Origin: Mycobacterium simiae
Lineage (GTDB): Bacteria; Actinomycetota; Actinomycetes; Mycobacteriales; Mycobacteriaceae
DNA length: 64,000 nt
NCBI RefSeq assembly: GCF_010727605.1
Contig: NZ_AP022568.1
Location: forward strand, 2,418,001-2,482,000
Reading direction: 5' to 3'
Shown here: one piece after another, positions 52,040 to 61,027 of the stretch
Position numbering within the stretch: the first letter of the stretch is position 1
How the letters are laid out: each line of letters begins with the position of its first letter
The notes under the pieces: generated by a model
Databases searched by the model: none
What the model was told of the DNA's origin: nothing
What the model saw: the letters and a program-made list of their open reading frames with translations, nothing else
Translations under genes and position numbers: made by a program

Positions 52040-54265
52040 TTACTTGCGGGGCAGGCCGAGGATCATCTGCGCGATAATGTTGAGCTGGATCTCTCTAGTC
52101 CCCCCGCCGATCAGCTCGGCAGGCAAGTGCAGATAGGGCTCCACGACGGCGGGGTCGGCGTCGGCCACCATGGCCACCCGGCCGGTCAACTGCAGGGTGG
52201 CTTGAAACGTTCGTCGCAGCAGCACATTCATCGCCACCTTGGCGATGCTGGACGCGGGGCCGGAGGCCTGTCCGTCCAGCAGCCGGATGGTCTCGCGTAC
52301 CCCGAGCGCCCGGATGGCGTTGGTGTACGCGTCGAGCTCTCCGAGCTCCCGCGTCGCGTCGTCACGGTCGGGTCCGGGTTGGGCCGCCAGCCGCCGGATC
52401 GCGACCGCCCGGTCGAATTTGACGTAGCCGCTGATGGCGGAACGCTCCTCGGCCATCGTTGCGATCGCCAGCGCCCAGCCGTCAGTGGGGCCGCCCAGCA
52501 GCATCGAGTCGGGAACGAAGACGTCGTTGAGGAAGACCTCGTTGAAGTGCGCGTCACCGGTCGCGGTCTTGATCGGTTCGATCTCGATGCCGGGCGTTTG
52601 CATGTCGAGGATGAAGTAACCGATGCCGCGGTGCTTGCTCGCCTCCGGATCGGTGCGCGCGAGTAACGCCCCGAAGTCAGCGCGGTGCGCCATAGACGTC
52701 CAGATCTTGTGGCCGTTGATCTTCCAGCCACCCTCGACCCGGGTCGCCCTGGTCGCCAGCGAGGCCAGGTCCGAACCGGCACCCGGCTCGCTGAACAATT
52801 GACACCAGGCCAGCTCACCACGCTGGGTGGGCTGAATCAGCCGTTCCTGCAACTCCTTTGACCCGGCGCTCAGTATCGACGGCAGTATCCACTCGGCGAT
52901 GCCCAGTGAGGGCCGGACCAGTGCGGGCCGCTTGGCGAACTCCTCGTCGATGATGAGCTGCTTCAACGGGCCCGCGTCCACCCCCCACGGCGCCGGCCAG
53001 TGCGGCGCAATGAGCCCGGCCTCGGCGATCAGCGTGCGCTGCGGACCCGACTCGAAGTACTCGTAGTCACCTTGCCGTCCAGGTTTGTCATTGCGCAATT
53101 CGAGTGCCGTATCGAGGGTTTCGCCGACCCATGACCGGAACTGCGCTTCCGCGTCGCCGAGGTTGACCGACATGTCCCGCGTCTGGGTGCAGGTCAACGC
53201 CCCCAACCGGCGCGCCCAGCGGTTGGCCGGACCGATCGAGGCCGCCAGGCTGATCGCCCGCCGCCAATACAGATGCAGTTCGTGCTCCCAGGTGAAGCCG
53301 ATCGCGCCGAACATCGTCAACGCGTCCAGCACCAGGTCCGGCATGGGTGAAATCGTCAGCACGGCCGCGCCCGCAGCCGCCAGCCGGTGCTGATCGATCG
53401 ACTCGTCGACGGCGCGAACGGCGTCCCATGCCGCCGCGGTGGCCAACTCACTGTTGACCAAGAGCATGGCCGCGCTGTGCTGTAGGGCCTGGAAGGTGCC
53501 GATCACCTTGCCAAACTGTTCACGAATCCTCAAGTGTGCGGTGACCGCTTCGACGCACCACTGCGCGATACCGGCGACGGCACTGGCTACCAGACTCACC
53601 GCCACGCACTCGGCGCGGTCGCTGTCGATACCGGTGAGGAGGTCCGACTCATCGACGGCGTACTCGTCAAGTCGCAGTATGCCGACATCGGTCACCAGGT
53701 CGGTCCCGGCAACGGATTGGATCATCGCGGTCGGCCTTTCGGTGCGGACCAGCACCCAGACGACCTCGTCGTGTTCGTCGCGGGCGCCGACCAGGATCAC
53801 CGCTGCCGCCCGCACGCCGGCGGTGACCGCCGAGGCACCGGAGATCTGCCAGCGCCGGCCATCGGTGTGCGCCCGGAAATCGCCGTCGTTCGGTAGGACC
53901 AGCGCTGCCGCAGATCCAGCGGCAAGTTCACTCAGCAGTGACTCGGCGGCCGGCGTCGGATCCGCCTGCAGCGCAACGGCGCCGGTCTGCACGGTGGGCA
54001 GTAGCGGCCCGGGCAGCAGCGCCTTGGCGGCGGATTCGATCACGCACGCGGCGTCCATCAATCGGCCGCCCTGGCCGCCGATCCGCTCGGGCAGGTGCAC
54101 GGCGTGAAAACCATTGGCGGTCAGCGCGTCCCACCAGCCGGGCAGGCGACCGGCCGCGACGGCGTCGAAATTGTCGCGCGTCGCCGCGATCGGAGCGTGG
54201 CGCCCGGCGAATTGGCCGACGGCGGTGCTGAGATCATGCTGCTCGGGGGTCAGTCCCAGCGTCAT
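52040..54265 (-). CDS. Double-length acyl-CoA dehydrogenase (FadE6/FadE22-type)
   Basis: The 741-residue protein contains two acyl-CoA dehydrogenase domains. The N-terminal half has GIAQWCVEAVTAHLRIREQF and FGKVIGTFQALQH. The C-terminal half has FSEPGAGSDLASLATRATRV, GWKINGHKIWTSMAHRADFG and a closing GGGTREIQLNIIAQMILGLP. Such pseudodimeric FadE proteins of 710-740 residues are known in mycobacteria (FadE6, FadE22, FadE34) and oxidise large acyl-CoA substrates such as steroid side chains. It starts at the ATG at 54265. A perfect palindrome at 54328-54349 lies just upstream, between it and the divergent TetR gene. Confidence 0.92.
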   Translation of the reverse strand: MTLGLTPEQHDLSTAVGQFAGRHAPIAATRDNFDAVAAGRLPGWWDALTANGFHAVHLPERIGGQGGRLMDAACVIESAAKALLPGPLLPTVQTGAVALQADPTPAAESLLSELAAGSAAALVLPNDGDFRAHTDGRRWQISGASAVTAGVRAAAVILVGARDEHDEVVWVLVRTERPTAMIQSVAGTDLVTDVGILRLDEYAVDESDLLTGIDSDRAECVAVSLVASAVAGIAQWCVEAVTAHLRIREQFGKVIGTFQALQHSAAMLLVNSELATAAAWDAVRAVDESIDQHRLAAAGAAVLTISPMPDLVLDALTMFGAIGFTWEHELHLYWRRAISLAASIGPANRWARRLGALTCTQTRDMSVNLGDAEAQFRSWVGETLDTALELRNDKPGRQGDYEYFESGPQRTLIAEAGLIAPHWPAPWGVDAGPLKQLIIDEEFAKRPALVRPSLGIAEWILPSILSAGSKELQERLIQPTQRGELAWCQLFSEPGAGSDLASLATRATRVEGGWKINGHKIWTSMAHRADFGALLARTDPEASKHRGIGYFILDMQTPGIEIEPIKTATGDAHFNEVFLNDVFVPDSMLLGGPTDGWALAIATMAEERSAISGYVKFDRAVAIRRLAAQPGPDRDDATRELGELDAYTNAIRALGVRETIRLLDGQASGPASSIAKVAMNVLLRRTFQATLQLTGRVAMVADADPAVVEPYLHLPAELIGGGTREIQLNIIAQMILGLPRK

Positions 54266-54327
54266 GATCGGGACCGCGCAGCAGCGGTCATGGGCTTCGG
54301 CCGCACCGGCTGATATCCTCTCGCGTA

Positions 54328-54349
54328 CAAGACGAACCGTCTCGTCTTG
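54328..54349. promoter_or_regulatory. TetR operator between the FadE and TetR genes (copy 2)
   Basis: CAAGACGA (54328-54335) and TCGTCTTG (54342-54349) are perfect 8-bp arms around ACCGTC. The site lies between the FadE start (54265) and the TetR start (54471), the normal place for an autoregulatory operator. The nearly identical site at 36692-36713 suggests a second target of the same regulator. Confidence 0.75.
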
Positions 54350-54470
54350 TGAAGAGGTTACCGGCGTGGGTCGCGCGATGTAAAGCGGCCCCGCGTCCGC
54401 GGACCGAGGCCGGCCGAGACCGACCGACGGCCCTCCAACGGCGAGGCACCCGAGCGACGAGGATCATTAG

Positions 54471-55070
54471 ATGCCAACCGATCTCAGTCAGGCGAATCCG
54501 CGATCCGGCTCGCCAAGGCGCCGCAGCGAGAAATCGCGGACGGCGATCGTCACCGCCACGCGTGAACTGCTGCTCGAGCGCGGCTTCGACGGACTGACGA
54601 TCGAGGCGGTCGCCGCGCGGGCCGGGGTGGGAAAGCAGACGATCTACCGCTGGTGGCCGAGCCGTCCGGCATTGGTGGCCGACGTACTGCTCGAAGATGC
54701 CGACAAGATTCTGTCGTCGGTCGATCACACCGACGATCTGGCAGCCGACCTGGTCGGCTGGGTGCGGAAGCTGGCCACCACCCTGACCACGGAGCGCGGT
54801 TCCGCCATGCTGCGCACGTTGACGGTGGCCGGCATGGAGCACGAGGAGACCGCGGTCAAGTTGCGCGCCGGGTTCAGCGTGCCCCTGCACGAGAGTGTGC
54901 GCACCCGACTGCTGGCCGACGGCATCGACGCACACACGGCCACGTCGGCGGCGGACGCCATCGTGGGCGGAGTGGTATATCCGATTCTCTCGGACGCCAC
55001 GCAATACTCGCGCCGGCGGGCGGAGCTAACGACGCGACTGATTGTTGAGTCTTTAGCGCGCAAACTCTGA
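54471..55070 (+). CDS. TetR-family regulator of the FadE/FadD genes
   Basis: The 199-residue TetR has a helix-turn-helix [20 protein letters not shown] with [20 protein letters not shown], and a C-terminal domain ending [15 protein letters not shown] and [13 protein letters not shown], the TetR_C_16-like pattern common in actinomycetes. It is divergent from the FadE gene across a perfect palindrome. It probably represses the FadE-thiolase-DUF35 operon and itself, with an acyl-CoA or free acid as inducer (inference). Confidence 0.92.
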   Translation: MPTDLSQANPRSGSPRRRSEKSRTAIVTATRELLLERGFDGLTIEAVAARAGVGKQTIYRWWPSRPALVADVLLEDADKILSSVDHTDDLAADLVGWVRKLATTLTTERGSAMLRTLTVAGMEHEETAVKLRAGFSVPLHESVRTRLLADGIDAHTATSAADAIVGGVVYPILSDATQYSRRRAELTTRLIVESLARKL

Positions 55071-55213
55071 ACTAACCCGCACTCCGACGGTGCGGCTCGA
55101 GGTTGCGGCACGCCGGGAACGGACGCAGAAAAGTTAGACAAGCGAGGCGTTTTCGCGTTCGCGCCGTAAATTGACGGCGCCGCAGAACATCACCCCCGTG
55201 CCCGTTCTGACGT

Positions 55214-55480
55214 GTGCGAAAATTACTGAGCTACAGCATCATCAATCCCGATTGCCATCATCACGAATTCGGATTGGACCTCGTCGCGGGCGAATGTAAA
55301 GATCCGATCAACGCGTCAATCGGACAGCAATCCAGGAGTCCAGCAATGGATCTTTCTATTGGTCAAGCGGGGAATTCGTACGCCGCGACACGGGATTGGA
55401 CCGTCGAGGGCATCGGCAATTACTACTGTCCCAAGGGTGGTAGTGCCACAACCTCCCCAGCAAGTCGGCAACCGAAATAG
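55214..55480 (+). other. Acetamidase-leader-like short ORF, possible truncated paralogue
   Basis: An 88-codon GTG-initiated frame contains SIINPDCHHHEFGLDLVAGE followed by CKDP, then MDLSIGQAGNSYAAT and WTVEGIG, before ending. The order HHEFxLxL, CKxP, MDxS, TxVEGxG matches the leader and first residues of the acetamidase at 46544-46720, and DNA similarity extends upstream. It is either a decayed 5' remnant of a second acetamidase or a conserved short peptide. No downstream acetamidase domain follows. The 420-bp gap (55071-55490) holds nothing else that I recognise. Confidence 0.4.
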
Positions 55481-55490
55481 GCTCCGGCAT

Positions 55491-55871
55491 ATGATGAATC
55501 GGCCTGCCTCGTGGGGAAGTGAGCGAGGGAAACTCGCGCATCAATTGGACATGCGCGGCGAAGTCCTCGGCCGTCGGCGGGCGCGGAAACTCTGTGACCG
55601 CTTCGCACGCGTCGGCGTCGAGACCTCCCCGGATCGGCTCAGGGCCATGTTGGCCGGCGCCCCGGTCGCGGCCAGTGAGGAAGCGGATGTCAGATTTGCG
55701 TTGATCGCGGCCAAGATCGACCGGGAAAGCCGTAGCGCAAAGTATCGCGAGATGAGGCGCGAGGGCATGCGCTCGTTGTTGATCGCCGGGATGACGCTGC
55801 TGGCGTTGAACTTCCTGCTCTGCGCCGCCTACGCGCTGCTGAACCTGGCCCAGCAGTCCTCGCCGTACTAG
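55491..55871 (+). CDS. Small membrane protein of unknown function
   Basis: The roughly 126-residue protein has a basic, helical N-terminal part (RRRARKLCDRFARVGVET, MLAGAPVAASEEADVRFALI) and one C-terminal membrane helix, SLLIAGMTLLALNFLLCAAY, with a short tail. The start is one of two adjacent ATGs (55491 or 55494). I do not recognise the family. Its stop overlaps the stop of the convergent alcohol-dehydrogenase remnant by 2 bp. Confidence 0.6.
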   Translation: MMNRPASWGSERGKLAHQLDMRGEVLGRRRARKLCDRFARVGVETSPDRLRAMLAGAPVAASEEADVRFALIAAKIDRESRSAKYREMRREGMRSLLIAGMTLLALNFLLCAAYALLNLAQQSSPY

Positions 55872-56271
55872 TCGAGCGGATTACGCTGTGGGACAGACTG
55901 ATTGAGGCGGTGGTGAGCAGTGAGGAAGTCGACGGCCGCGCGCAGATGCACGGGGCGGCGGCCACCGATCCTGCCAGCACGGCCCGACCCCCGACGTCCA
56001 GATGCGTAATGCAGGCCTGCACCGCGGCGGGGTGGCCCGACAGTTCCAGGGCGACGTCAACCAGCGGCGCCTCCGCGGGATCGCCGATGACCAGGTCGGC
56101 CACGGGCGCGGCCGGCCGTTTCCTGCCGCGCCGGGTCCGGGACACTGTCGGGCACCGCGACGATGGTGGTGCCGGGATCGGTCGCCCACTGGTCGATACC
56201 ACGGTGATCGGCTTACCCACCCCGTCCCAGCGTGCGTACCGGCCTTCCACCGCGCCGTTGACCGCCGTCAT
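55868..56271 (-). pseudogene. Zinc-type alcohol dehydrogenase remnant
   Basis: The frame opens with an intact N-terminus (MTAVNGAVEGRYARWDGVGK), coupled by ATGA to the MFS gene. It then jumps past the catalytic zinc domain to a Rossmann piece (VDVALELSGHPAAVQACI, LDVGGRAVLAGSVA) and ends abruptly. A C-terminal piece (AVDFLTAHHRLNQ) is in another frame. About 200 residues are missing, including all zinc ligands. The pattern resembles the phosphonate-associated alcohol dehydrogenases found next to HAD phosphonatase-like and transporter genes. It cannot be functional. Confidence 0.7.
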
Positions 56272-57688
56272 GCCGACACCGGCTGCGAGGTCGACGACGC
56301 AATCTCGTTGCCGGCGGGTCCGTTCGGGTCCGCGGTTCCGGCGCTGTCCAGCGCGACGCCCCTGGGTTCGGCGACCAGCGTGGTGGCCACGATGCCCAGC
56401 ACGAAGCTTGCGCCGGCGATCAGAAGCGTGGGGCGCAGCCCGAGGTGGGCGAGGGCGATCGGGGTGATCAGGGCGCCGAAGAACGCACCTACCTTGGCGA
56501 TGCCCGCCGAGATCCCGTGTGCCGTGCTGCGGATCGCGGTCGGAAAAGACTCGGCGGCCAGCAGCATGGTCGTGTAGTTCGGCCCCACGGCGATTCCGAA
56601 CAGCGACAATCCGAAGATCACCGCGAACGGCGCGACCGTCGACGTCAACCCCGGTATCGCCGCGATCAGGCCCATTGACAGTGCCGAGAGACCGAAACCG
56701 AACATCTGCAATGGTTTACGGCCGACCCGGTCCAACAACGCCAAACCGACGAGGGCGGCGACCAGACTGAAGCACACGACCAGTGCGGCGTTGACCGCCA
56801 TGTTCGTCACGATGCTGGTGCGCGGTGCGATGCTCTTGATCAGCAACGGCTGGCTCACCGCGTTCCCGTACACGGCGACGTTGAAGAAGAACCAGCTTCC
56901 GGCGGTGCCCAGCAGGGTAAGTTGAAAAGACCGCGAGCGCAACGCTTTGCGCAGCGTGACCACCGTCGGAATGTGGTCAGCGTCACTGGCCCGTACGGCT
57001 TGCCCGGAGAAGCGGCGAGATCCTGCGCGGCCTTGCCGACGTCGCCGGCGACCACCAACGTCCACCGCGGCGATTCCGGCATATGGCGGCGATTCCACAA
57101 CACCAGCAACGACGGGATCGCTCCCAAACCCAGGATTAGCCGCCAGGCCAGTGTCGGCGAGGTGCCCACGGCCACGACCGCCAGCGCGACTAGGTCCGCC
57201 GCAACCTGACCGAGAACGTAGAACAGGAAGGTCAATCCGACCAGCCGGCCGCGATTACGCCGGTTGGCGTACTCGGTCATGATCACCCCGGAGGCGGGAT
57301 AGTCGCCGCCGATGCCGATCCCCAGGACGACGCGCGCAACGAGCAGGCCGGTAAACGTCGGGGCGACGGCCGAGGCGAGTGCACCGACGATCATCAACAC
57401 CGCTTCCAGCCCGTAGACCCGGCGCCGGCCCAGTAGGTCGCCCAGGCGGCCGAACAGGAACGCACCCACCGCGACCGCCAGCAGGGTCGAGCTAGTCAGC
57501 GCTGCGACCTGGCCGGCCGACAAATGGAACTCGGGTTTGACGAGCAGGGTGACGGTGCCGATGACGTTGAGGTCGTAGGAGTCGGTGAAGAATCCCATGC
57601 CCGCGGTCACCGCGGCCTTGAGGTGGAACCGGCTCACCGGCGCTTCGTCGAGCCCAGCTCGGACCCCGCGGGTAGTCGCCATCGTCAT
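56268..57688 (-). pseudogene. MFS transporter split by a frameshift
   Basis: A twelve-helix major-facilitator protein of the sugar/aromatic-acid porter type can be read only with one frame change near 56975-57005. The N-terminal half contains FTDSYDLNVIGTVTLLV, the loop GRLGDLLGRRRVYGLEA and GIGIGGDYPASGVIMTEY. The C-terminal half continues RSFQLTLLGTAGSWFFFNVA, LLDRVGRKPLQMFGFGLSAL and SFPTAIRSTAHGISAGIAKV. Both halves are otherwise intact, so this may be a recent mutation or an assembly error. Its start overlaps the stop of the HAD fragment. Confidence 0.8.
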
Positions 57689-57789
57689 CGCGATGCCCCG
57701 TGGTTGTGCGCGGCGATGCAGGCGGCAAGGTCGGCGACGGAGTCCACCACGGTAGTGCCCGCCATGTCCAGGCAAGCCAATTTGATCAT
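57685..57789 (-). pseudogene. Phosphonatase-like HAD hydrolase, N-terminal fragment
   Basis: A 34-residue frame behind a strong ribosome site (GAGGGAGA) starts MIKLACLDMAGTTVVDSVAD, with HAD motif I in its phosphonatase form DxAGT. It then ends after a short unrelated-looking tail, in an ATGA overlap with the MFS gene. The cap and remaining HAD motifs are missing, so over 150 residues were lost by in-frame deletion. It is too short for the usual ORF thresholds. Confidence 0.65.
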
Positions 57790-58090
57790 GTCTATCTCCC
57801 TCTCAGCCCCGGCCGCTGCTCAACCGTCTGGCCAGCCACTGGCGCGTTGGCTTCGCGGAGGTGGATCAAAGGTGAATATTGACAGCCGATCTCATCGAGG
57901 TTGTCCGAACGACTCGGCGGCTGGGCCGACCCGGTGGTCGACCGATCGGTCAATACCGAGATCCTGTGCACCACTTCCTCGGTGGTGAGGATCGAGCTGG
58001 CTTAGCGGAGTTCAGCGCCGAATCGCATGGTCGCCTCGACGCAGGTATGGATGATCAGCCCGACGACGATCAGCCGGTGGATGCGGTGTC
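57790..58090. promoter_or_regulatory. Upstream region of the decayed HAD-MFS-ADH operon
   Basis: About 300 bp between the HAD fragment and the 3' end of the XRE regulator. Apart from the HAD ribosome site, I see no gene, long palindrome or clear promoter. Short frames here have no family likeness. Confidence 0.4.
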
Positions 58091-58927
58091 TCAGAGCGAC
58101 GGCCGCGGTTCGACAAGGGTGGACAGCAATCGGAGCCTGTCCTCGGTGGTGCTGCCCGGTTCGGCATAGTAGGTCACCAGCACCTGCCCATTCTCGGGCA
58201 ATACGAATGTGCGGTAACGCATTTCGAGCAGTCCCACTTGCGGGTGGTCGCCGATCGCCGGGCCGCTGGTCTTCTGCCTCACGTCCTGACGGGCCCATAG
58301 CGTGCGGAACCGTTGGCTGGCGATGCTGAGTTCGCCGATCAACGCTTGAAGTTCGGGATCATTCGACTTGTCTTCGGCGATGTTGAACCGCAGCGACGAC
58401 ACCAGGATCGCCGTGACCTCTTCCCAATTGACGATCCAGTTGCGCAACGAGGGCTCCAGGAAAACTGCCCGTAAATGGTTGACCCCGCGCGCGAAGAACG
58501 GCGTCAGGGCACACGCCATCGCGTTGGACGCGACGATGGTCAGATTCCGGTTGTGCACGTAGGCCGGGGTCAGGTGCCAGTTGTCGATCAAGGTCTGCAG
58601 ACCGGGGTCGACCTTCTCGGCCGACGTCGCGGCCCGGCGCCGGCGCCGTGGCGCGGGCCGAGCCAAGTTGCGCAGGTATTGGGTGGCATCGTCATTGAGC
58701 TGTAGGGCACTGGCCAAGCTCTCCAGCACCTGATCGGATGGCTGACGCTCCCGCCCTTGCTCGAGCCTGAGGTAGTACTCGGCGCTGATGCCAGCCAGCA
58801 TTGCCACTTCTTCGCGGCGCAGCCCCGCCACCCGCCGGCGCTCCCCTTCGGCGAGGCCGACATCGGCCGGCTTCAGCAAATCGCGGCGGGCTCGTAAAAA
58901 CGTTGCCAGCGACTGACCATCGGGCAT
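58091..58927 (-). CDS. XRE-family regulator with MmyB-like ligand domain
   Basis: The 278-residue protein has an N-terminal Cro/CI helix-turn-helix (RVAGLRREEVAMLAGISAEY, YLRLEQGRERQPSDQVLES) and a C-terminal MmyB-like PAS-type domain (LTPAYVHNRNLTIVASNAMA, VNHLRAVFLEPSLRNWIVNW, LEMRYRTFVLPENGQVLVTY). Members of this group often control a neighbouring oxidoreductase or SDR. It starts at the ATG at 58927. The gene upstream on the same strand is the cytochrome b561 gene, about 85 bp away. Confidence 0.93.
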   Translation of the reverse strand: MPDGQSLATFLRARRDLLKPADVGLAEGERRRVAGLRREEVAMLAGISAEYYLRLEQGRERQPSDQVLESLASALQLNDDATQYLRNLARPAPRRRRRAATSAEKVDPGLQTLIDNWHLTPAYVHNRNLTIVASNAMACALTPFFARGVNHLRAVFLEPSLRNWIVNWEEVTAILVSSLRFNIAEDKSNDPELQALIGELSIASQRFRTLWARQDVRQKTSGPAIGDHPQVGLLEMRYRTFVLPENGQVLVTYYAEPGSTTEDRLRLLSTLVEPRPSL

Positions 58928-59012
58928 ACAGCGACGATAGCGCTAGCCCTGTGGCACAGGGTAGCCGCGACGCTACCAGGAAGGGTGTTGCCCGGATTCC
59001 GTCGACCGTCGT

Positions 59013-59612
59013 TCATGCGCCGTTTAGGTCTTCGTCATCGCGTCTACCGCTGAACCGGCTGGGCCACAGCGCCATTCGATCGAGCAATCGGTCCCGTAGC
59101 ACGAGCGTGTGAAATAGGACCGCCAACATGTGCGCGGTAAACGCGGCGAACAACAGAAAGGCGAAGATGCCGTGGCACTCCCGCAATACCGCGTACAGAT
59201 CCGCGTTGCGCGGCGCGATGGCGGGTAGACGAACAGGGCCGACCATGGTCACCGGCAGCCCGGCAGCTGACAGTGTGGCCCAACCGATCACGGGCTGGGT
59301 CAGCAGCAGCGCGTACAACGCATATTCCGACAACGTCGCGACCTTGCGCTCGGCGCGGCTCATGGTCGCCAGGAACGCCGGCGGGCGGTGGGTGAGCCGA
59401 TTGACCAGCCGCACCACGGCGAAGATCAGAATCGCGACGCCCAGCGGACGGTGGATCGCCAACAGCAATGGGTAGTACGCCAGCGACGCGATCATGATCA
59501 CACCGATCAACAGCTGGCCGATGACCATCGGGGCCATCGTCCAGTGCAGGAAGCGCGATGGGATGGTGAATCGCGCTGCGGTGGAGGCTGTCTCGAGTTT
59601 TTCTTCGGTCAT
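59013..59612 (-). CDS. Cytochrome b561-type membrane protein
   Basis: The 199-residue protein has four membrane helices with His residues placed for two b haems: RFLHWTMAPMVIGQLLIG in helix 1, LAIHRPLGVAILIFAVVRL in helix 2, CHGIFAFLLFAAFTAHMLAV in helices 3-4 and the closing LFHTLVLRD. It should pass electrons across the membrane. Its start overlaps the stop of the catalase-like gene (ATGA), so the two form a coupled pair, and this protein probably supplies electrons to the exported peroxidase. Confidence 0.9.
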   Translation of the reverse strand: MTEEKLETASTAARFTIPSRFLHWTMAPMVIGQLLIGVIMIASLAYYPLLLAIHRPLGVAILIFAVVRLVNRLTHRPPAFLATMSRAERKVATLSEYALYALLLTQPVIGWATLSAAGLPVTMVGPVRLPAIAPRNADLYAVLRECHGIFAFLLFAAFTAHMLAVLFHTLVLRDRLLDRMALWPSRFSGRRDDEDLNGA

Positions 59613-60745
59613 GACAGCACCTGGCCCACGTTGACTTCGCTGGGCGACTTCGACTCTTCGGCGCGGCGGGTGTACGACCGCGCGTACACCGCGGATCGCG
59701 CAGCCAGCAGCGGGTCGTCGGAAATGGTGATGCCGTCGGGAAGCACCGTCGGGTCGAAGTTGATGTCGCGCGCGTTGCCGGCTTCCTCCGTCTGCACCGC
59801 GGTGATGTTGATGGTGCCGGCCTCAATCGTCCGCCGCGATTGCGGCCAGGGCTTGGTGGCGTCGTTGGTCGGGTCACCCGGTTCACCGATGGTCAGGATG
59901 AGCTTCCACGCCAGCGGCCGCTGCGCCACGGCGTGGATCAGGTCGTCAAACAAATAGTCCTTGCCCGTCGACGCCGGCTGGCCGGTCTGCTGTGGCACGG
60001 CCGTCCAGCGCACCGGAACCGTCTCACCGGCACTGTTGGTGAAGTAGAACGCATTCAGACCGTGAAAGGTGGTGTCCACGAACCCGATGCTGGGCGGCGT
60101 CTGCTTGATGATCTTCAACGCCGCGGCCGTCTCCGGGTGCTGTTGCAGGAATGCGGCCATTTTCTCCGGATCCGGTTTGCCCGTCGCCGCAACGGGTTTG
60201 GATGCGAGCAACCGCTCATAGAAGCCCTGCGGGGTGCGGTCGGTGAACACCGGGAAGTTCACCATCGCAGTGCGCCACTGCTGACCGTCGGAGGTCTGAA
60301 ACATCAGCCCCAAACCGCGGACCGTGTCCGGCTTGTCGCTCTGGTTGGGCACACCACCGCCCAGCGAGAACCGGCCAACCACCGGGACGCTGCCGGGCCG
60401 GAAGACCGCGGCTCGGCAGATGGTTGCGCCCGCACCGGTACTGGCGAACGATCCGGTCGCGCTGAGCCCCTTGGCATGGTTACGGCGGAAGCCTTCGTGC
60501 CGGCCGAAGACCTGTTCGAAACGATCGGCGAAGCGTGGGGGTGTCAGGTCGTCGGGCCGTAACCATCCGCCCGCGTAGGCGAATCCGCCGACGTCGACGG
60601 CGGCGACACCGGCGACCGCCCCCATGCCTAGCAGCGCACCACGGCGGGTGAGCGCGAAATGGCGCTGCTCGGGTGGTGCTTCGCCAGACCCTTCGGCCGG
60701 CTCCTGTTCGCGATCAGCGGGCCCCATGCCCACCGTCCTTTCCAT
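59609..60745 (-). CDS. Exported catalase-related peroxidase (SrpA-like)
   Basis: The 378-residue protein has an N-terminal TRRGALLGMGAVAGVAAVDV signal or anchor with a twin Arg, then a shortened catalase core. The distal region is GFRRNHAKGLSATGSFASTG, with the catalytic His. The proximal haem Tyr is likely in ARSAVYARSYTRRAEE. At about 340 mature residues it matches the catalase-related peroxidases, which usually lack strong catalase activity. The ATG at 60745 is favoured because a signal peptide follows. The coupled cytochrome b561 suggests peroxide reduction outside the membrane using respiratory electrons. Confidence 0.9.
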   Translation of the reverse strand: MERTVGMGPADREQEPAEGSGEAPPEQRHFALTRRGALLGMGAVAGVAAVDVGGFAYAGGWLRPDDLTPPRFADRFEQVFGRHEGFRRNHAKGLSATGSFASTGAGATICRAAVFRPGSVPVVGRFSLGGGVPNQSDKPDTVRGLGLMFQTSDGQQWRTAMVNFPVFTDRTPQGFYERLLASKPVAATGKPDPEKMAAFLQQHPETAAALKIIKQTPPSIGFVDTTFHGLNAFYFTNSAGETVPVRWTAVPQQTGQPASTGKDYLFDDLIHAVAQRPLAWKLILTIGEPGDPTNDATKPWPQSRRTIEAGTINITAVQTEEAGNARDINFDPTVLPDGITISDDPLLAARSAVYARSYTRRAEESKSPSEVNVGQVLS

Positions 60746-61027
60746 TGCGCCGCACAGCCTGAAACGCCACACAGCGTCGAACCAAGTGGCTGAGGGCAAT
60801 TCATCCATGCAGCTGGTGTGGGTGCAACTTGTACAGGGCTGTCAACGCACCCAACCGGGAAGTACGACTCGGCGGCCGGATTGGTTCAACTCTTCTCGAA
60901 ATCTTCACTATTTACGCAACGAGGCGTAGCGTAATGAGCTGACCGAGGCCGGGCGCCCCCCGGTCTCGCGTCCACCAACTCCGGCCTGCCAGCCCATGGC
61001 GACCCCGAACACACTCGGAGGAGACCC
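60746..61027. promoter_or_regulatory. Divergent promoter region, catalase-like / D-aminoacylase
   Basis: A 282-bp gap between divergent genes. It contains a strong ribosome site GGAGGAG (61017-61023) for the rightward GTG at 61028, and an AT-richer segment near 60890-60930 that may hold promoters. No long palindrome was seen. Confidence 0.45.

Noticed and set aside
57879..58169. 96-codon forward frame upstream of the decayed operon
   Set aside because: No ribosome site, no family likeness, and it runs into the antisense of the XRE regulator.
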